Of a DNA stretch of 64,000 bases, positions 27,174 to 35,140 are shown piece by piece. The stretch's first letter is position 1. The number at the start of each line of letters is the position of its first letter. This stretch comes from Stutzerimonas stutzeri (GTDB lineage Bacteria; Pseudomonadota; Gammaproteobacteria; Pseudomonadales; Pseudomonadaceae), in the NCBI RefSeq assembly GCF_009789555.1, contig NZ_CP046902.1, positions 2,062,001 to 2,126,000 on the forward strand, given 5' to 3'. The translations under genes were made by a program, and so were the position numbers. The notes beneath the pieces were generated by a model. It was not told the DNA's origin. It did no database searches and saw nothing but the letters and a program-made list of their open reading frames with translations.

Positions 27174-28090
27174 GCGTGGTGGTAGGCCGGCTCGACCAGG
27201 AACTCGAGCAGCGCCTTCTGTACGTGCAGGCGGTTCTCCGCCTGGGCCCAGGCGACCGAGCGTGGGTCGTCCAGCAGATCGTGGCTGATTTCCTCGCCGC
27301 GGTGGGCCGGCAGGCAGTGCATGAACAGCACGTCCTCGGCTGCCTGATCGAGCAGGGCGCGGTCGACCTGATACGGGCGGAAGGTGGCGATACGCGCGGC
27401 GACTTCGTCTTCCTGACCCATGGAGGCCCAGACATCGGTGCTGATCAGATGAGCGCCGGCAACCGCTTCCCGAGGGTCGCGCACGACCCGGACCCGGTCA
27501 CCGGCCTTGGCCAGCAGGTCGGCTTCGGGTTCGTAGCCTTCGGGACAGGCGATACGCAGCTGGAAATCGAACTGGATCGCCGCTTCCATATAGGAGTTGC
27601 ACATGTTGTTGCCGTCACCGACCCAGGCCACCGTCTTGCCGGCGATGCTGCCGCGATGCTCATGGAAGGTCTGCATGTCAGCCATCAGTTGGCAGGGATG
27701 CAGGTCGTCCGACAGGCCATTGATGACCGGCACCGAGGAGTGCGCCGCGAACTCGGTCAGCGTGGCGTGGGCGAAGGTGCGGATCATCACCGCATCGAGC
27801 ATGCTCGACATGACGATGGCCGAGTCGCTGATCGGCTCGCCACGCCCCAGCTGGGTATCACGGGGCGAAAGGAAGATCGCCTGGCCGCCCAGCTGGATCA
27901 TTCCGGCCTCGAAGGACAGCCGCGTGCGGGTCGAGGCCTTCTCGAAAATCATTCCCAGCACCCGGTTCTTCAACGGCTCGAACAGAACGCCGCGCTCGCG
28001 CAGATCCTTCAGCTCGATGCCGCGACGAACCAGGCCGAGCAACTCCTGGGGCGTGCAATCCATCAGTGAGAGAAAATGCCTTGCGCTCAT
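27170..28090 (-). CDS. argF: Ornithine carbamoyltransferase (anabolic)
   Basis: Makes citrulline from ornithine and carbamoyl phosphate in arginine biosynthesis. The 306-aa product carries the carbamoyl-phosphate-binding [11 protein letters not shown], the HPCQLMAD segment, the ornithine-binding DVWASMGQE and the C-terminal [10 protein letters not shown] with the reactive Cys. The start [14 protein letters not shown] fits the P. aeruginosa length of about 305; the 80-residue in-frame upstream extension (to 28330) has no family counterpart and runs through the intergenic region. The downstream ABC ATPase overlaps it by 4 nt. Regulation by ArgR is expected from the family, but I could not place an operator with confidence. 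Confidence 0.97.
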   Translation of the reverse strand: MSARHFLSLMDCTPQELLGLVRRGIELKDLRERGVLFEPLKNRVLGMIFEKASTRTRLSFEAGMIQLGGQAIFLSPRDTQLGRGEPISDSAIVMSSMLDAVMIRTFAHATLTEFAAHSSVPVINGLSDDLHPCQLMADMQTFHEHRGSIAGKTVAWVGDGNNMCNSYMEAAIQFDFQLRIACPEGYEPEADLLAKAGDRVRVVRDPREAVAGAHLISTDVWASMGQEDEVAARIATFRPYQVDRALLDQAAEDVLFMHCLPAHRGEEISHDLLDDPRSVAWAQAENRLHVQKALLEFLVEPAYHHA

Positions 28091-28283
28091 ATCAACTACC
28101 TTTATTGCCGCAATCGAGGCCAGAGGTTTTTCGGGGAAAAAGAAGGGCCTACGACAGGGGTCGCAACAGAAGCGACGAAACGGGAAAGGCGCGATCTTAT
28201 CCAGAAAGCCTTCGCGGGCGCAAATCGGGCTCAGCGCGTCGGAAAGCTGCCCCACAAGCGAGCGTTCGGCTGTACCTCGGGAG

Positions 28284-28310
28284 AAAAGCCGACTCCGTGA
28301 CTCGGCTTTT
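28284..28310. terminator. Terminator-like hairpin inside the divergent argF/grxD region
   Basis: AAAAGCCGA (28284-28292) and TCGGCTTTT (28302-28310) form a perfect 9-bp stem with a 9-nt loop and a T run on either strand. It looks like an intrinsic terminator, but no annotated gene ends here: argF starts at 28090 on the minus strand and grxD at 28363 on the plus strand. Confidence 0.5.
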
Positions 28311-28362
28311 AGGGCGCTGTTCCTGTACAATGCGCGCCAACCGTGACTAGCCGAGGTGCCCC

Positions 28363-28689
28363 ATGGATATCATCGAAACCATCAAAGAGCAGATCGAAAA
28401 GAACCCGGTGCTGCTATACATGAAAGGCTCGCCCAACGCCCCGCAATGCGGCTTCTCCGCTCGCGCGACGCAGGCGGTGATGGGCTGCGGCGAGAAGTTC
28501 GCCTACGTCGACATCCTGCAGAACCCCGAAATCCGGGCCAATCTGCCGAAATACGCCAACTGGCCAACGTTCCCGCAATTGTGGGTCAGTGGTGAGCTGG
28601 TCGGTGGCAGCGATATCATTCTGGAAATGTTCGAGAAAGGTGAACTGCAACCGCTGATCAAGGAAGCCGTCCAGAAGGCCGGCGTCTGA
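28363..28689 (+). CDS. grxD: Monothiol glutaredoxin, Grx4 family
   Basis: 108-aa CGFS-type glutaredoxin. The active site QCGFS has Cys29, followed by the glutathione-contacting WPTFPQLWV and GGSDI segments, all intact. Such proteins bind a [2Fe-2S] cluster together with glutathione and a BolA protein, and pass it to acceptor proteins. GAGGTG lies ahead of the ATG. It is divergent from argF and ends in a strong intrinsic terminator. Its proximity to bfrB and bfd places it in an iron-handling neighbourhood. Confidence 0.96.
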   Translation: MDIIETIKEQIEKNPVLLYMKGSPNAPQCGFSARATQAVMGCGEKFAYVDILQNPEIRANLPKYANWPTFPQLWVSGELVGGSDIILEMFEKGELQPLIKEAVQKAGV

Positions 28690-28705
28690 TCGCACGCTTA
28701 TTCTG

Positions 28706-28731
28706 AACCCGCCGCATCGGCGGGTTTTTTT
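28706..28731 (+). terminator. Intrinsic terminator of grxD
   Basis: AACCCGCCG / CGGCGGGTT stem of 9 bp with a CAT loop, followed by a run of seven T, 17 nt after the grxD stop codon. A textbook Rho-independent terminator. Confidence 0.92.
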
Positions 28732-28796
28732 ATGCCTGCATGCCGCTCGTAGCGGGCGAGGGGCAAGGGTCGCGCGCTGGGCTATTCGGCGCCGAA

Positions 28797-28825
28797 ACGA
28801 AAACGGGAGCCAATGGCTCCCGTTT
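28797..28825 (-). terminator. Intrinsic terminator of bfrB
   Basis: AAACGGGAGCC / GGCTCCCGTTT forms an 11-bp stem with a 3-nt loop at 28801-28825. Read on the minus strand it is followed by TTCGTTTCGG, and it lies 18 nt beyond the bfrB stop codon. Confidence 0.82.
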
Positions 28826-28842
28826 CATTGCAGGCAGAAGGC

Positions 28843-29313
28843 TCAGTCGTCCATCTGGGACTGCAGGTAGTTTTCCATACCAACCTTGTCGATCAGGCTC
28901 AGTTGGGTCTCCAGCCAGTCGATGTGTTCTTCCTCGGACTCGAGGATGTCTTCCAGCAACTCGCGGCTGCCGTAGTCGCCGACGCTCTCGCAGTAGGCGA
29001 TGGCGACCTTCAGATCCTGCACACCGCCTTGTTCGAGCTTGAGATCGCAATCGAGCATTTCACGCGTGTTTTCGCCGATCAGGAGCTTGCCGAGGTCCTG
29101 GAGGTTGGGCAGCCCTTCGAGAAACAGGATGCGTTTGATCAGCTTGTCGGCATGCTTCATCTCGTCGATGGATTCATCGTATTCATGCTTGCCGAGCTTG
29201 CCGAGCCCCCAATCCTCATACATGCGGGCGTGCAGAAAGTACTGGTTGATGGCGACCAGCTCATTGCCAAGGATCTTGTTGAGGTGCTGAATGACTAGCC
29301 TGTCGCCTTTCAT
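28843..29313 (-). CDS. bfrB: Bacterioferritin (heme-binding iron-storage protein, BfrB type)
   Basis: 156-aa subunit of the 24-mer iron-storage shell. Ferroxidase ligands Glu18, Glu51, His54, Glu94 and the EEEHIDW Glu/His pair near 127-130 are present, and Met52, which ligates the inter-subunit heme, is in DEMKHADK. The sequence is close to P. aeruginosa BfrB as I recall it, including [18 protein letters not shown]. Iron release from BfrB requires the ferredoxin Bfd, whose gene lies 194 bp upstream on the same strand but behind its own terminator. AGGACACCGAC lies ahead of the ATG. Confidence 0.96.
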   Translation of the reverse strand: MKGDRLVIQHLNKILGNELVAINQYFLHARMYEDWGLGKLGKHEYDESIDEMKHADKLIKRILFLEGLPNLQDLGKLLIGENTREMLDCDLKLEQGGVQDLKVAIAYCESVGDYGSRELLEDILESEEEHIDWLETQLSLIDKVGMENYLQSQMDD

Positions 29314-29468
29314 GTCGGTGTCCTGCTTCGAATTCGAGTACGTCTGATGCGATCAGTCTGGCCACGATCCAGCGGACTGTCAAACCTAAGTCATTGAATG
29401 CAAAAGGGTAAAACGAATAAGAATACGTCTGTTCCGCGACTGGCAAGCAAGACGTTGATTTGCGGACA

Positions 29469-29493
29469 GAAAAAAGCCGGGCTCAGCCCGGCT
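29469..29493 (-). terminator. Intrinsic terminator of bfd
   Basis: AGCCGGGCT / AGCCCGGCT stem at 29475-29493, followed on the minus strand by a run of six T. It lies 14 nt after the bfd stop codon and separates bfd from bfrB transcription. Confidence 0.85.
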
Positions 29494-29507
29494 GCGCGCT
29501 TCGGTTC

Positions 29508-29726
29508 TCAGGCGGGAACGAAACTGGCCGGATAGGCAAGGGAAGCCTGGGCGCCCTGGACGTTGCTCAGTGTCTCGCGGACGACTTGCTTGGCGACGCA
29601 TGCACATTTGCCGCACTGGGTGGCTACGCCGGTGGCGTCGCGTACCTCACGATAGCTGCAGCAGCCTTCGTAAATGGCTTCACGGATCTGGCCGTCGGTA
29701 ACACCCTGGCAAAGACACACGTACAT
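29508..29726 (-). CDS. bfd: Bacterioferritin-associated ferredoxin
   Basis: 72-aa [2Fe-2S] protein that delivers electrons to the BfrB heme to mobilise stored iron. Cluster ligands Cys4, Cys6, Cys38 and Cys41 are all present (MYVCLC and TQCGKC). The spacing C-x-C ... C-x2-C is the Bfd signature. A Fur-box-like sequence 41 bp upstream of the ATG predicts induction under iron starvation, as reported for bfd in P. aeruginosa. The gene has its own terminator. Confidence 0.96.
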   Translation of the reverse strand: MYVCLCQGVTDGQIREAIYEGCCSYREVRDATGVATQCGKCACVAKQVVRETLSNVQGAQASLAYPASFVPA

Positions 29727-29766
29727 AAGGACTACCCGTTGGGTCTGTGATGGTTGAGATGCTAAA

Positions 29767-29785
29767 CAGAATGATAATGATTGTC
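29767..29785. promoter_or_regulatory. Fur-box-like operator upstream of bfd
   Basis: The 19-bp sequence CAGAATGATAATGATTGTC matches the classical Fur consensus at 15 of 19 positions by my count, including the core AATGATAAT. It lies 41-59 bp ahead of the bfd start, where an iron-loaded Fur dimer would block transcription. Confidence 0.8.
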
Positions 29786-29990
29786 AAAGAACACTCGTCG
29801 GGTAGTCTGCGTTTCAGAAATGGATGTATTGGCCAGGGCCACTGTCGTTCGCAGCGGGCCATCGGCGGGCGTCCCGTGGTATCGCTCTGCAAGGCTGCGG
29901 TGTACCGGCCGCGCGCACGGCCAATTGGGCTGAAGGTCCACGCGCGCGATGCGCTAAACTGCGTCCCCTTTTTCTGCATCTGGAGCCGTC

Positions 29991-30533
29991 ATGGCCCTGC
30001 AAGCCACGCCTTATAAGGTCGAGATCAACCTCACCGATCTTGATCGGCATGTTTATCAAGACCTGCGTTTCACCGTTGCCCGCCACCCATCGGAAACCGA
30101 GGAGCGACTGGCTGCGCGGTTGATCGCTTACGTGCTCTGGTACGACGAGCAGCTGGCGTTCGGCCGGGGGCTATCGGATGTAGACGAGCCAGCGCTGTGG
30201 GAAAAGAGCCTGGATGACCGCGTGCTGCACTGGATCGAGGTGGGCCAGCCCGATGCCGAGCGCATTACCTGGTGCTCGCGTCGAGCCGAGCGATTCAGTC
30301 TGGTTGCCTACGGCAATCTCCGGGTCTGGCAGACGAAGGTGCTCGACAGCGTGCGCAGCCTGAAGAAAATCAATGTGGTGGCGGTAGACCAACAGGCGCT
30401 GGAAACCATCGCCCGCGATCTGCCGCGAGCCATCAGCTGGAGCGTGATGATCAGCGAGGGCGGGCTGTTCATCACCGACGAGCGTGGCCAGCATGAAGTG
30501 CCGCTCGAATGGCTGATCGGCGAGCGCGGATAG
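29991..30533 (+). CDS. yaeQ: YaeQ family protein
   Basis: 180-aa cytosolic protein of the YaeQ family, which has a fold related to PD-(D/E)XK nucleases. Recognisable features are the start KVEINLTDLDRHVYQDL, the LARHPSE-type loop, ARLIAYVLWYDEQLAFGRGL, and the WIEVGQPDAERI segment. No signal peptide. E. coli YaeQ was linked to transcription elongation by suppression of rfaH loss, but its biochemical role is unsettled. It is a single gene between bfd and the 5-oxoprolinase operon. Confidence 0.92.
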   Translation: MALQATPYKVEINLTDLDRHVYQDLRFTVARHPSETEERLAARLIAYVLWYDEQLAFGRGLSDVDEPALWEKSLDDRVLHWIEVGQPDAERITWCSRRAERFSLVAYGNLRVWQTKVLDSVRSLKKINVVAVDQQALETIARDLPRAISWSVMISEGGLFITDERGQHEVPLEWLIGERG

Positions 30534-30605
30534 CCCTGGTCCACTGGCTTTCGCACCGAAAGCCGCCGATGCAGGGCGATATGACGGGCCGGGCCGCGGA
30601 GTCGT

Positions 30606-31520
30606 CTACTGCCAGCGACTCAGCAGTTCGCGTTGCTGGCGTTGAGCGCATTCCAGCGTGATGGGCCTGAGCCGAAGGGTCGTCCCTGGCTTGCATTGGG
30701 CCAGCTGGGCGATGGCCAGCGGCGTCAGCGCGCCGAGCCGCGGATAGCCACCAATGGTCTGTCGGTCGTTGAGCAGCACGATGGGCTGGCCATCCGGCGG
30801 AACCTGGATGGCGCCCAGCGGAACGCCTTCGGAAATCATCGACTGACGCGAGCTTCGCAGCGCCGGCCCGAGCAGGCGGACGCCCATGCGGTCGGCGCGC
30901 TGATCCACTGTCCACACACAGTTGAACGCGTCGAACAGGCTTTGCCCGCCGAAATCACCGATTTGCGCGCCCACTATCACCGACAACGCATCCGGCATCG
31001 ACAGTGGTAGTGCGTGGCTGGCATTCATCGCGCGCGGCTGTGGCGGAGCGGCGCTCCAGCTCAATCGATCACCCGGCGCCAGCGGTCGGCCGTCTCCGTG
31101 CAGTCCACCCAGGCCTTCACGGCGCACCGTGGCGCAGCTGCCCAGCAGTTGCGGCGCGATGAACCCGCCGGGCGCGGCAAGGTAGGCGCGCACGCCTTGG
31201 CGTGGCTGGGCAACGCTCAGGCGTTGGCCTTTGCGGATGCTGAAGCTGCGCCCTGGCGCGAGGGGCTGATCATCCAGCGTGGCGCCAAGGTCGGCACCGC
31301 ATAGCGCCAGGCAGCCGTCGGACTCGGCGAGCAGCACGAAACTGCCCAGGGTGATCTCCACCGTGGCGGCTTGCAGTGGGTTGCCCAGCAACCAGTTGGC
31401 CCAGGCCTGGGATACCCAGTCCGCGGCACCGCCCTGGGTGACGCCCAGGTGACGAACGCCGAACCTGCCGCCGTCCTGCAGGCTGGCCAGCGCGCCACTG
31501 CGTTCGATCAGCAGGCTCAT
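30606..31520 (-). CDS. pxpC: 5-oxoprolinase subunit C (biotin-dependent carboxyltransferase/KipA family)
   Basis: 304-aa subunit of the ATP-dependent prokaryotic 5-oxoprolinase PxpABC, which hydrolyses the damaged metabolite 5-oxoproline to glutamate. The KipA/allophanate-hydrolase-subunit-2 fold is marked by SLQDGGRFGVRHLGVTQGGAAD at the N-terminus, GADLGATLDDQPL near residue 85 and LNDRQTIGGYPRLGALT near 260. The ATG overlaps the pxpB stop by 4 nt. It is the last gene of the operon. Confidence 0.94.
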   Translation of the reverse strand: MSLLIERSGALASLQDGGRFGVRHLGVTQGGAADWVSQAWANWLLGNPLQAATVEITLGSFVLLAESDGCLALCGADLGATLDDQPLAPGRSFSIRKGQRLSVAQPRQGVRAYLAAPGGFIAPQLLGSCATVRREGLGGLHGDGRPLAPGDRLSWSAAPPQPRAMNASHALPLSMPDALSVIVGAQIGDFGGQSLFDAFNCVWTVDQRADRMGVRLLGPALRSSRQSMISEGVPLGAIQVPPDGQPIVLLNDRQTIGGYPRLGALTPLAIAQLAQCKPGTTLRLRPITLECAQRQQRELLSRWQ

Positions 31521-32221
31521 GGCATCACCGCAAACGGACTGTCGTCGCCGCCGAGGCGGACGAATTCGGCGCGCTCGATGGGCTGGAAACGCACGCGATC
31601 ACCGGGCTGCAAGAGGCTGTAGCCGTCCATTTCTCGGTCGAACAAGCGGGTTGGGCTGCGACCGATCAGGTTCCAGCCGCCGGGCGATACGAGCGGGTAG
31701 ATGGCCGTCTGGCGGTCAGCGATGCCCAGACTGCCCGCCGGCACCTGTTGGCGCGGCGTCATCAGGCGCGGTGTGGCGAGGCACTCATCGACCAGCCCCA
31801 TGAAGGCGAATCCCGGTGCGAAGCCCAGGGCAAACACGTGATAGAGGCGGCTGCTGTGGCATTCGATCACACCGGATACGCCGAGACCGCTGCGCTGGCC
31901 GAGCGCCTCGAGTTCGGGCCCGACGCAGGGGTCGTACCACACCGGGATGTGCAACTCGCGCGCCTCGCCGGTGAGTTCTGGCTCCAGACCTTGCAGCGCC
32001 TGGGCCATGCACGCGCGCGCCTGGCGGTCGTCGAGCTGCCGTAGGTCGTATTGCACCAGCACGGTGGTATAGGACGGAACCAGGTCGAGCAGGGCGGGGC
32101 CGAAGGCTTCGCGCAGGCGTCTGGCAGCGGCCAGCAGCCAGGGCATGTGGGCTTCGTCGATGTCCTCGAACAGGCGCAGCATCAGGCTGTCGATGCCGAC
32201 CACTTCGATTCGTGGCGTCAC
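31517..32221 (-). CDS. pxpB: 5-oxoprolinase subunit B (KipI/allophanate hydrolase subunit 1 family)
   Basis: 234-aa KipI-family subunit of PxpABC. Motifs include [11 protein letters not shown] near residue 60, the [22 protein letters not shown] core near residue 130 and [13 protein letters not shown] near 185. The start is best placed at a GTG whose bases overlap the pxpA stop codon (GTGA, 4 nt), because the ATG-initiated frame further upstream runs antisense through pxpA coding sequence. Both ends of the gene overlap its partners by 4 nt, giving balanced translation of a complex. Confidence 0.92.
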   Translation of the reverse strand: MTPRIEVVGIDSLMLRLFEDIDEAHMPWLLAAARRLREAFGPALLDLVPSYTTVLVQYDLRQLDDRQARACMAQALQGLEPELTGEARELHIPVWYDPCVGPELEALGQRSGLGVSGVIECHSSRLYHVFALGFAPGFAFMGLVDECLATPRLMTPRQQVPAGSLGIADRQTAIYPLVSPGGWNLIGRSPTRLFDREMDGYSLLQPGDRVRFQPIERAEFVRLGGDDSPFAVMP

Positions 32222-32967
32222 GCCGTCAGGCCCTGCAGTGCCTGACGAATGCGCTGGACGGCGGTGATCGAGCCGGCGTTGTCGCCATGTACGCAGAGCG
32301 TGTCGGCGCGCAACGTCAGCGCGCTGCCGTCGCTTGCGGTCAGCGGCTCGCTCTTGGCCAGTCTCAGTGCCTGGGCGATGATCGTATCGGCGTCGTGATG
32401 AACGGCGCCGGGCAGGGCGCGGGACACCAGCCTGCCAGTGGGGTCGTAGGCGCGGTCGGCGAATACCTCGAACCACAAGCTCACGCCCAACTCATCGGCC
32501 ATGGCCTGGCTGGCGCTGTTGTCGCGAGTGGACATCAGCATCAGTGGCAGCGACGGCGCATAGGCCACGATGGCGCTCATTGCCGCACGCAGCAGTTCCG
32601 GCTGGCGCATCATGTCGTTGTACAGGGCGCCATGGGGTTTGACATACCGAACCTGGGTGCCTTCGGCTCGGCAGATACCGTCCAGCGCGCCGATCTGATA
32701 AAGCAGCATGTTTTCCACTTCATCCGGGCTGCACGCCATGGAGCGACGGCCGAAGCCGACCAGATCGGGATACGCCGGGTGCGCGCCGATCCTGACATCG
32801 TGTTGGGTGGCCAGCGCCACCGTGCGCCGCATGATCTGCGGGTCCGAGGCATGGAAACCGCAGGCGATATTGGCGCAGTCGATGAACGGCATGACCTCCG
32901 CGTCCAGGCCCATGCGCCAGGCACCAAAGCTCTCGCCGATATCGCAATTCAGAAGTAGGGCGTTCAT
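32218..32967 (-). CDS. pxpA: 5-oxoprolinase subunit A (LamB/YcsF family)
   Basis: 249-aa LamB/YcsF-family subunit of PxpABC. The N-terminal [17 protein letters not shown], the [15 protein letters not shown] segment, [13 protein letters not shown] and [10 protein letters not shown] are the hallmark motifs, with Asp/Glu/His residues thought to act on the oxoproline ring. AGAGGAA precedes the ATG. First gene of the operon pxpA-pxpB-pxpC, and divergent from recJ. Confidence 0.95.
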   Translation of the reverse strand: MNALLLNCDIGESFGAWRMGLDAEVMPFIDCANIACGFHASDPQIMRRTVALATQHDVRIGAHPAYPDLVGFGRRSMACSPDEVENMLLYQIGALDGICRAEGTQVRYVKPHGALYNDMMRQPELLRAAMSAIVAYAPSLPLMLMSTRDNSASQAMADELGVSLWFEVFADRAYDPTGRLVSRALPGAVHHDADTIIAQALRLAKSEPLTASDGSALTLRADTLCVHGDNAGSITAVQRIRQALQGLTA

Positions 32968-33255
32968 GGGTTCCTCTGTTGCGGACGTCCCGAAGGGGCT
33001 GGAACAGGCGCTGAAAAAAATGATGATAAAGCATCGGTGATGCGATTGATTCGATAGATGGCACGCGTGCTTTTATCGGCCCGCGGATGTGCATTGTTGT
33101 ATGCTTTGCGGCTCGATTCAGCCTGGGGAGCAAGCCGAGCCGGCTCACCCGCTCAGCGCGAAAATGCGCGCCTGCAGGACGACTCATCTTGCCCGAGCGC
33201 CAGGCTGCACGCGGCGACAGCCCTTCTGAATGACCCCACGACCGGATACCGCCCG

Positions 33256-34971
33256 ATGCGCATAGAACCCCGCCCGCTGCCTGAATTGTTGCCTGATCTG
33301 GGCGACTTGCCGCCCTTGCTGACGCGCCTTTACGCGGCGCGCGGTGTGCAGTCGGTGGCGGAGCTGGACAAGGGCCTGGCGCGTTTGATTCCGTATGGCC
33401 AACTCAAGGGCATCGATGCAGCGGTGACGCTGCTGGTCGAGGCGCTGGAAAAGCGCCAGCGCATCCTCTTCGTCGGCGATTTCGATGCCGATGGCGCCAC
33501 GGCCAGCACGGTCGGCGTACTGGGGCTGCGCCAGTTGGGTGCGGCCCACGTGGACTATCTGGTGCCCAACCGCTTCGAATACGGCTATGGCCTGACGCCG
33601 GAAATCGTCGCCGTGGCGCTCGAACGGCAGCCCGACCTGCTGGTGACCGTCGATAACGGTATTTCCAGTGTCGAGGGTGTAGCGGCGGCGAAGGCGGCCG
33701 GGCTCAAGGTACTGGTGACCGACCACCATCTGCCGGGGCCGGCGTTGCCGGCGGCGGATGCCATCGTCAATCCGAATCAGCCCGAATGTGCCTTTCCGAG
33801 CAAGTGCATCGCCGGCGTCGGGGTGATTTTCTACGTGCTGCTGGCCTTGCGCGCCCGGCTGCGCGAGTCGGGCTGGTTCGCCCGCAATGGCTGGGCAGAA
33901 CCGAATCTGGGGGAACTGCTGGATCTGGTCGCTCTGGGCAGCGTGGCCGACGTGGTGCCGCTCGATGCCAACAACCGCATCCTGGTCCATCAAGGGCTCG
34001 CGCGGATTCGCGCCGGTCGGGCCCGCCCGGGGCTGCGGGCGATTCTCGACGTTGCGGGCCGCGATCATCGGCGGATCACCTCCATCGACCTGGGCTTCAT
34101 TCTCGGCCCACGCCTGAATGCAGCGGGACGGCTGGATGACATGGCACTGGGCATCGAGTGTCTGCTCTGCGACGACGAAGCGCTGGCACGGGACATGGCG
34201 GTGCAACTGGATCAACTCAACCAGGACCGCAAGGGCATCGAGCAGGGCATGCAGCGCGAGGCGCTGGCTCAGCTCAAGGACTTGTCGTTGCAGGACATGC
34301 CGTTCGGTCTCTGCCTGTTCGAGCCGGACTGGCATCAGGGCGTCATCGGGATCCTGGCCTCGCGGTTGAAGGAGCGTTACCACCGTCCGACCATCGCCTT
34401 CGCCGATGCCGGAGAGGGCGTGCTCAAGGGCTCGGCGCGCTCGGTCGCGGGTTTCCACATCCGTGATGCGCTGGACGCCGTGGCGGCGCGCCATCCGGGC
34501 CTGATCAGCAAATTCGGTGGCCACGCGATGGCGGCGGGGCTGTCACTGCCGCAGGAGCACTTCGCGGCCTTTGCCGCTGCGTTCGATGCCGAGGTACGCC
34601 GGCAACTGTGTGAGGACGATCTCACCGGGCGTCTGCTCACTGACGGCCAGTTGAGCATCGAGGAATTTCATCTGGAGCTGGCCAAGGCGCTGCGCAACGC
34701 CGGGCCCTGGGGCCAGCATTTTCCCGAGCCGCTCTTTCACGGGGTATTCCAGTTGGTGCAGCAGCGCCTCGTCGGTGAGAAACACCTGAAGATGGTGCTC
34801 AAGAGCGAGTGCGGCTCGCTGACACTGGATGGCATTGCCTTCAACATCGACCGCGAGACTTGGCCCAACCCCAACGTGCGCTGGGCGGACCTGGCCTACA
34901 AGCTGGACGTCAACGAATTCCGAGGTCGCGAAAGCGTGCAACTGCTGGTGGCGCATATCGCAGCGCGTTAA
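33256..34971 (+). CDS. recJ: Single-stranded-DNA-specific exonuclease RecJ
   Basis: 571-aa 5'-3' exonuclease of the DHH phosphoesterase superfamily, used in RecFOR recombination, mismatch and base-excision repair. Catalytic motifs are intact: FVGDFDADGATAS (motif I), VTVDNGIS (motif II), VTDHHLPG (motif III, the DHH) and ALGSVADVVPL (motif IV), followed by the DHHA1 domain with KFGGHAMAAGLSLP. The start at 33256 matches family length; the upstream in-frame ATG at 33058 adds 66 residues without family counterpart. Confidence 0.97.
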   Translation: MRIEPRPLPELLPDLGDLPPLLTRLYAARGVQSVAELDKGLARLIPYGQLKGIDAAVTLLVEALEKRQRILFVGDFDADGATASTVGVLGLRQLGAAHVDYLVPNRFEYGYGLTPEIVAVALERQPDLLVTVDNGISSVEGVAAAKAAGLKVLVTDHHLPGPALPAADAIVNPNQPECAFPSKCIAGVGVIFYVLLALRARLRESGWFARNGWAEPNLGELLDLVALGSVADVVPLDANNRILVHQGLARIRAGRARPGLRAILDVAGRDHRRITSIDLGFILGPRLNAAGRLDDMALGIECLLCDDEALARDMAVQLDQLNQDRKGIEQGMQREALAQLKDLSLQDMPFGLCLFEPDWHQGVIGILASRLKERYHRPTIAFADAGEGVLKGSARSVAGFHIRDALDAVAARHPGLISKFGGHAMAAGLSLPQEHFAAFAAAFDAEVRRQLCEDDLTGRLLTDGQLSIEEFHLELAKALRNAGPWGQHFPEPLFHGVFQLVQQRLVGEKHLKMVLKSECGSLTLDGIAFNIDRETWPNPNVRWADLAYKLDVNEFRGRESVQLLVAHIAAR

Positions 34972-35140
34972 GCGACTGCGAGAGATCGGCGGAACCCTCT
35001 GTGCGGGCACGCTGGCTGGTCGCCCATCGCAAGATCGGTGATCTGAATCGGCCTACATTTGCTATGCCGTGATTGATTGTTGCCGTCTCACAGGAGGCCT
35101 AGAGTGGTTGGATTACAACAACAACCCTCCGGAGCCTGCG

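Noticed and set aside
28091..28330. 80-residue N-terminal extension of argF
   Set aside because: It runs through the divergent promoter region and a hairpin, and no ornithine carbamoyltransferase has such an extension; the start at 28090 matches the family.
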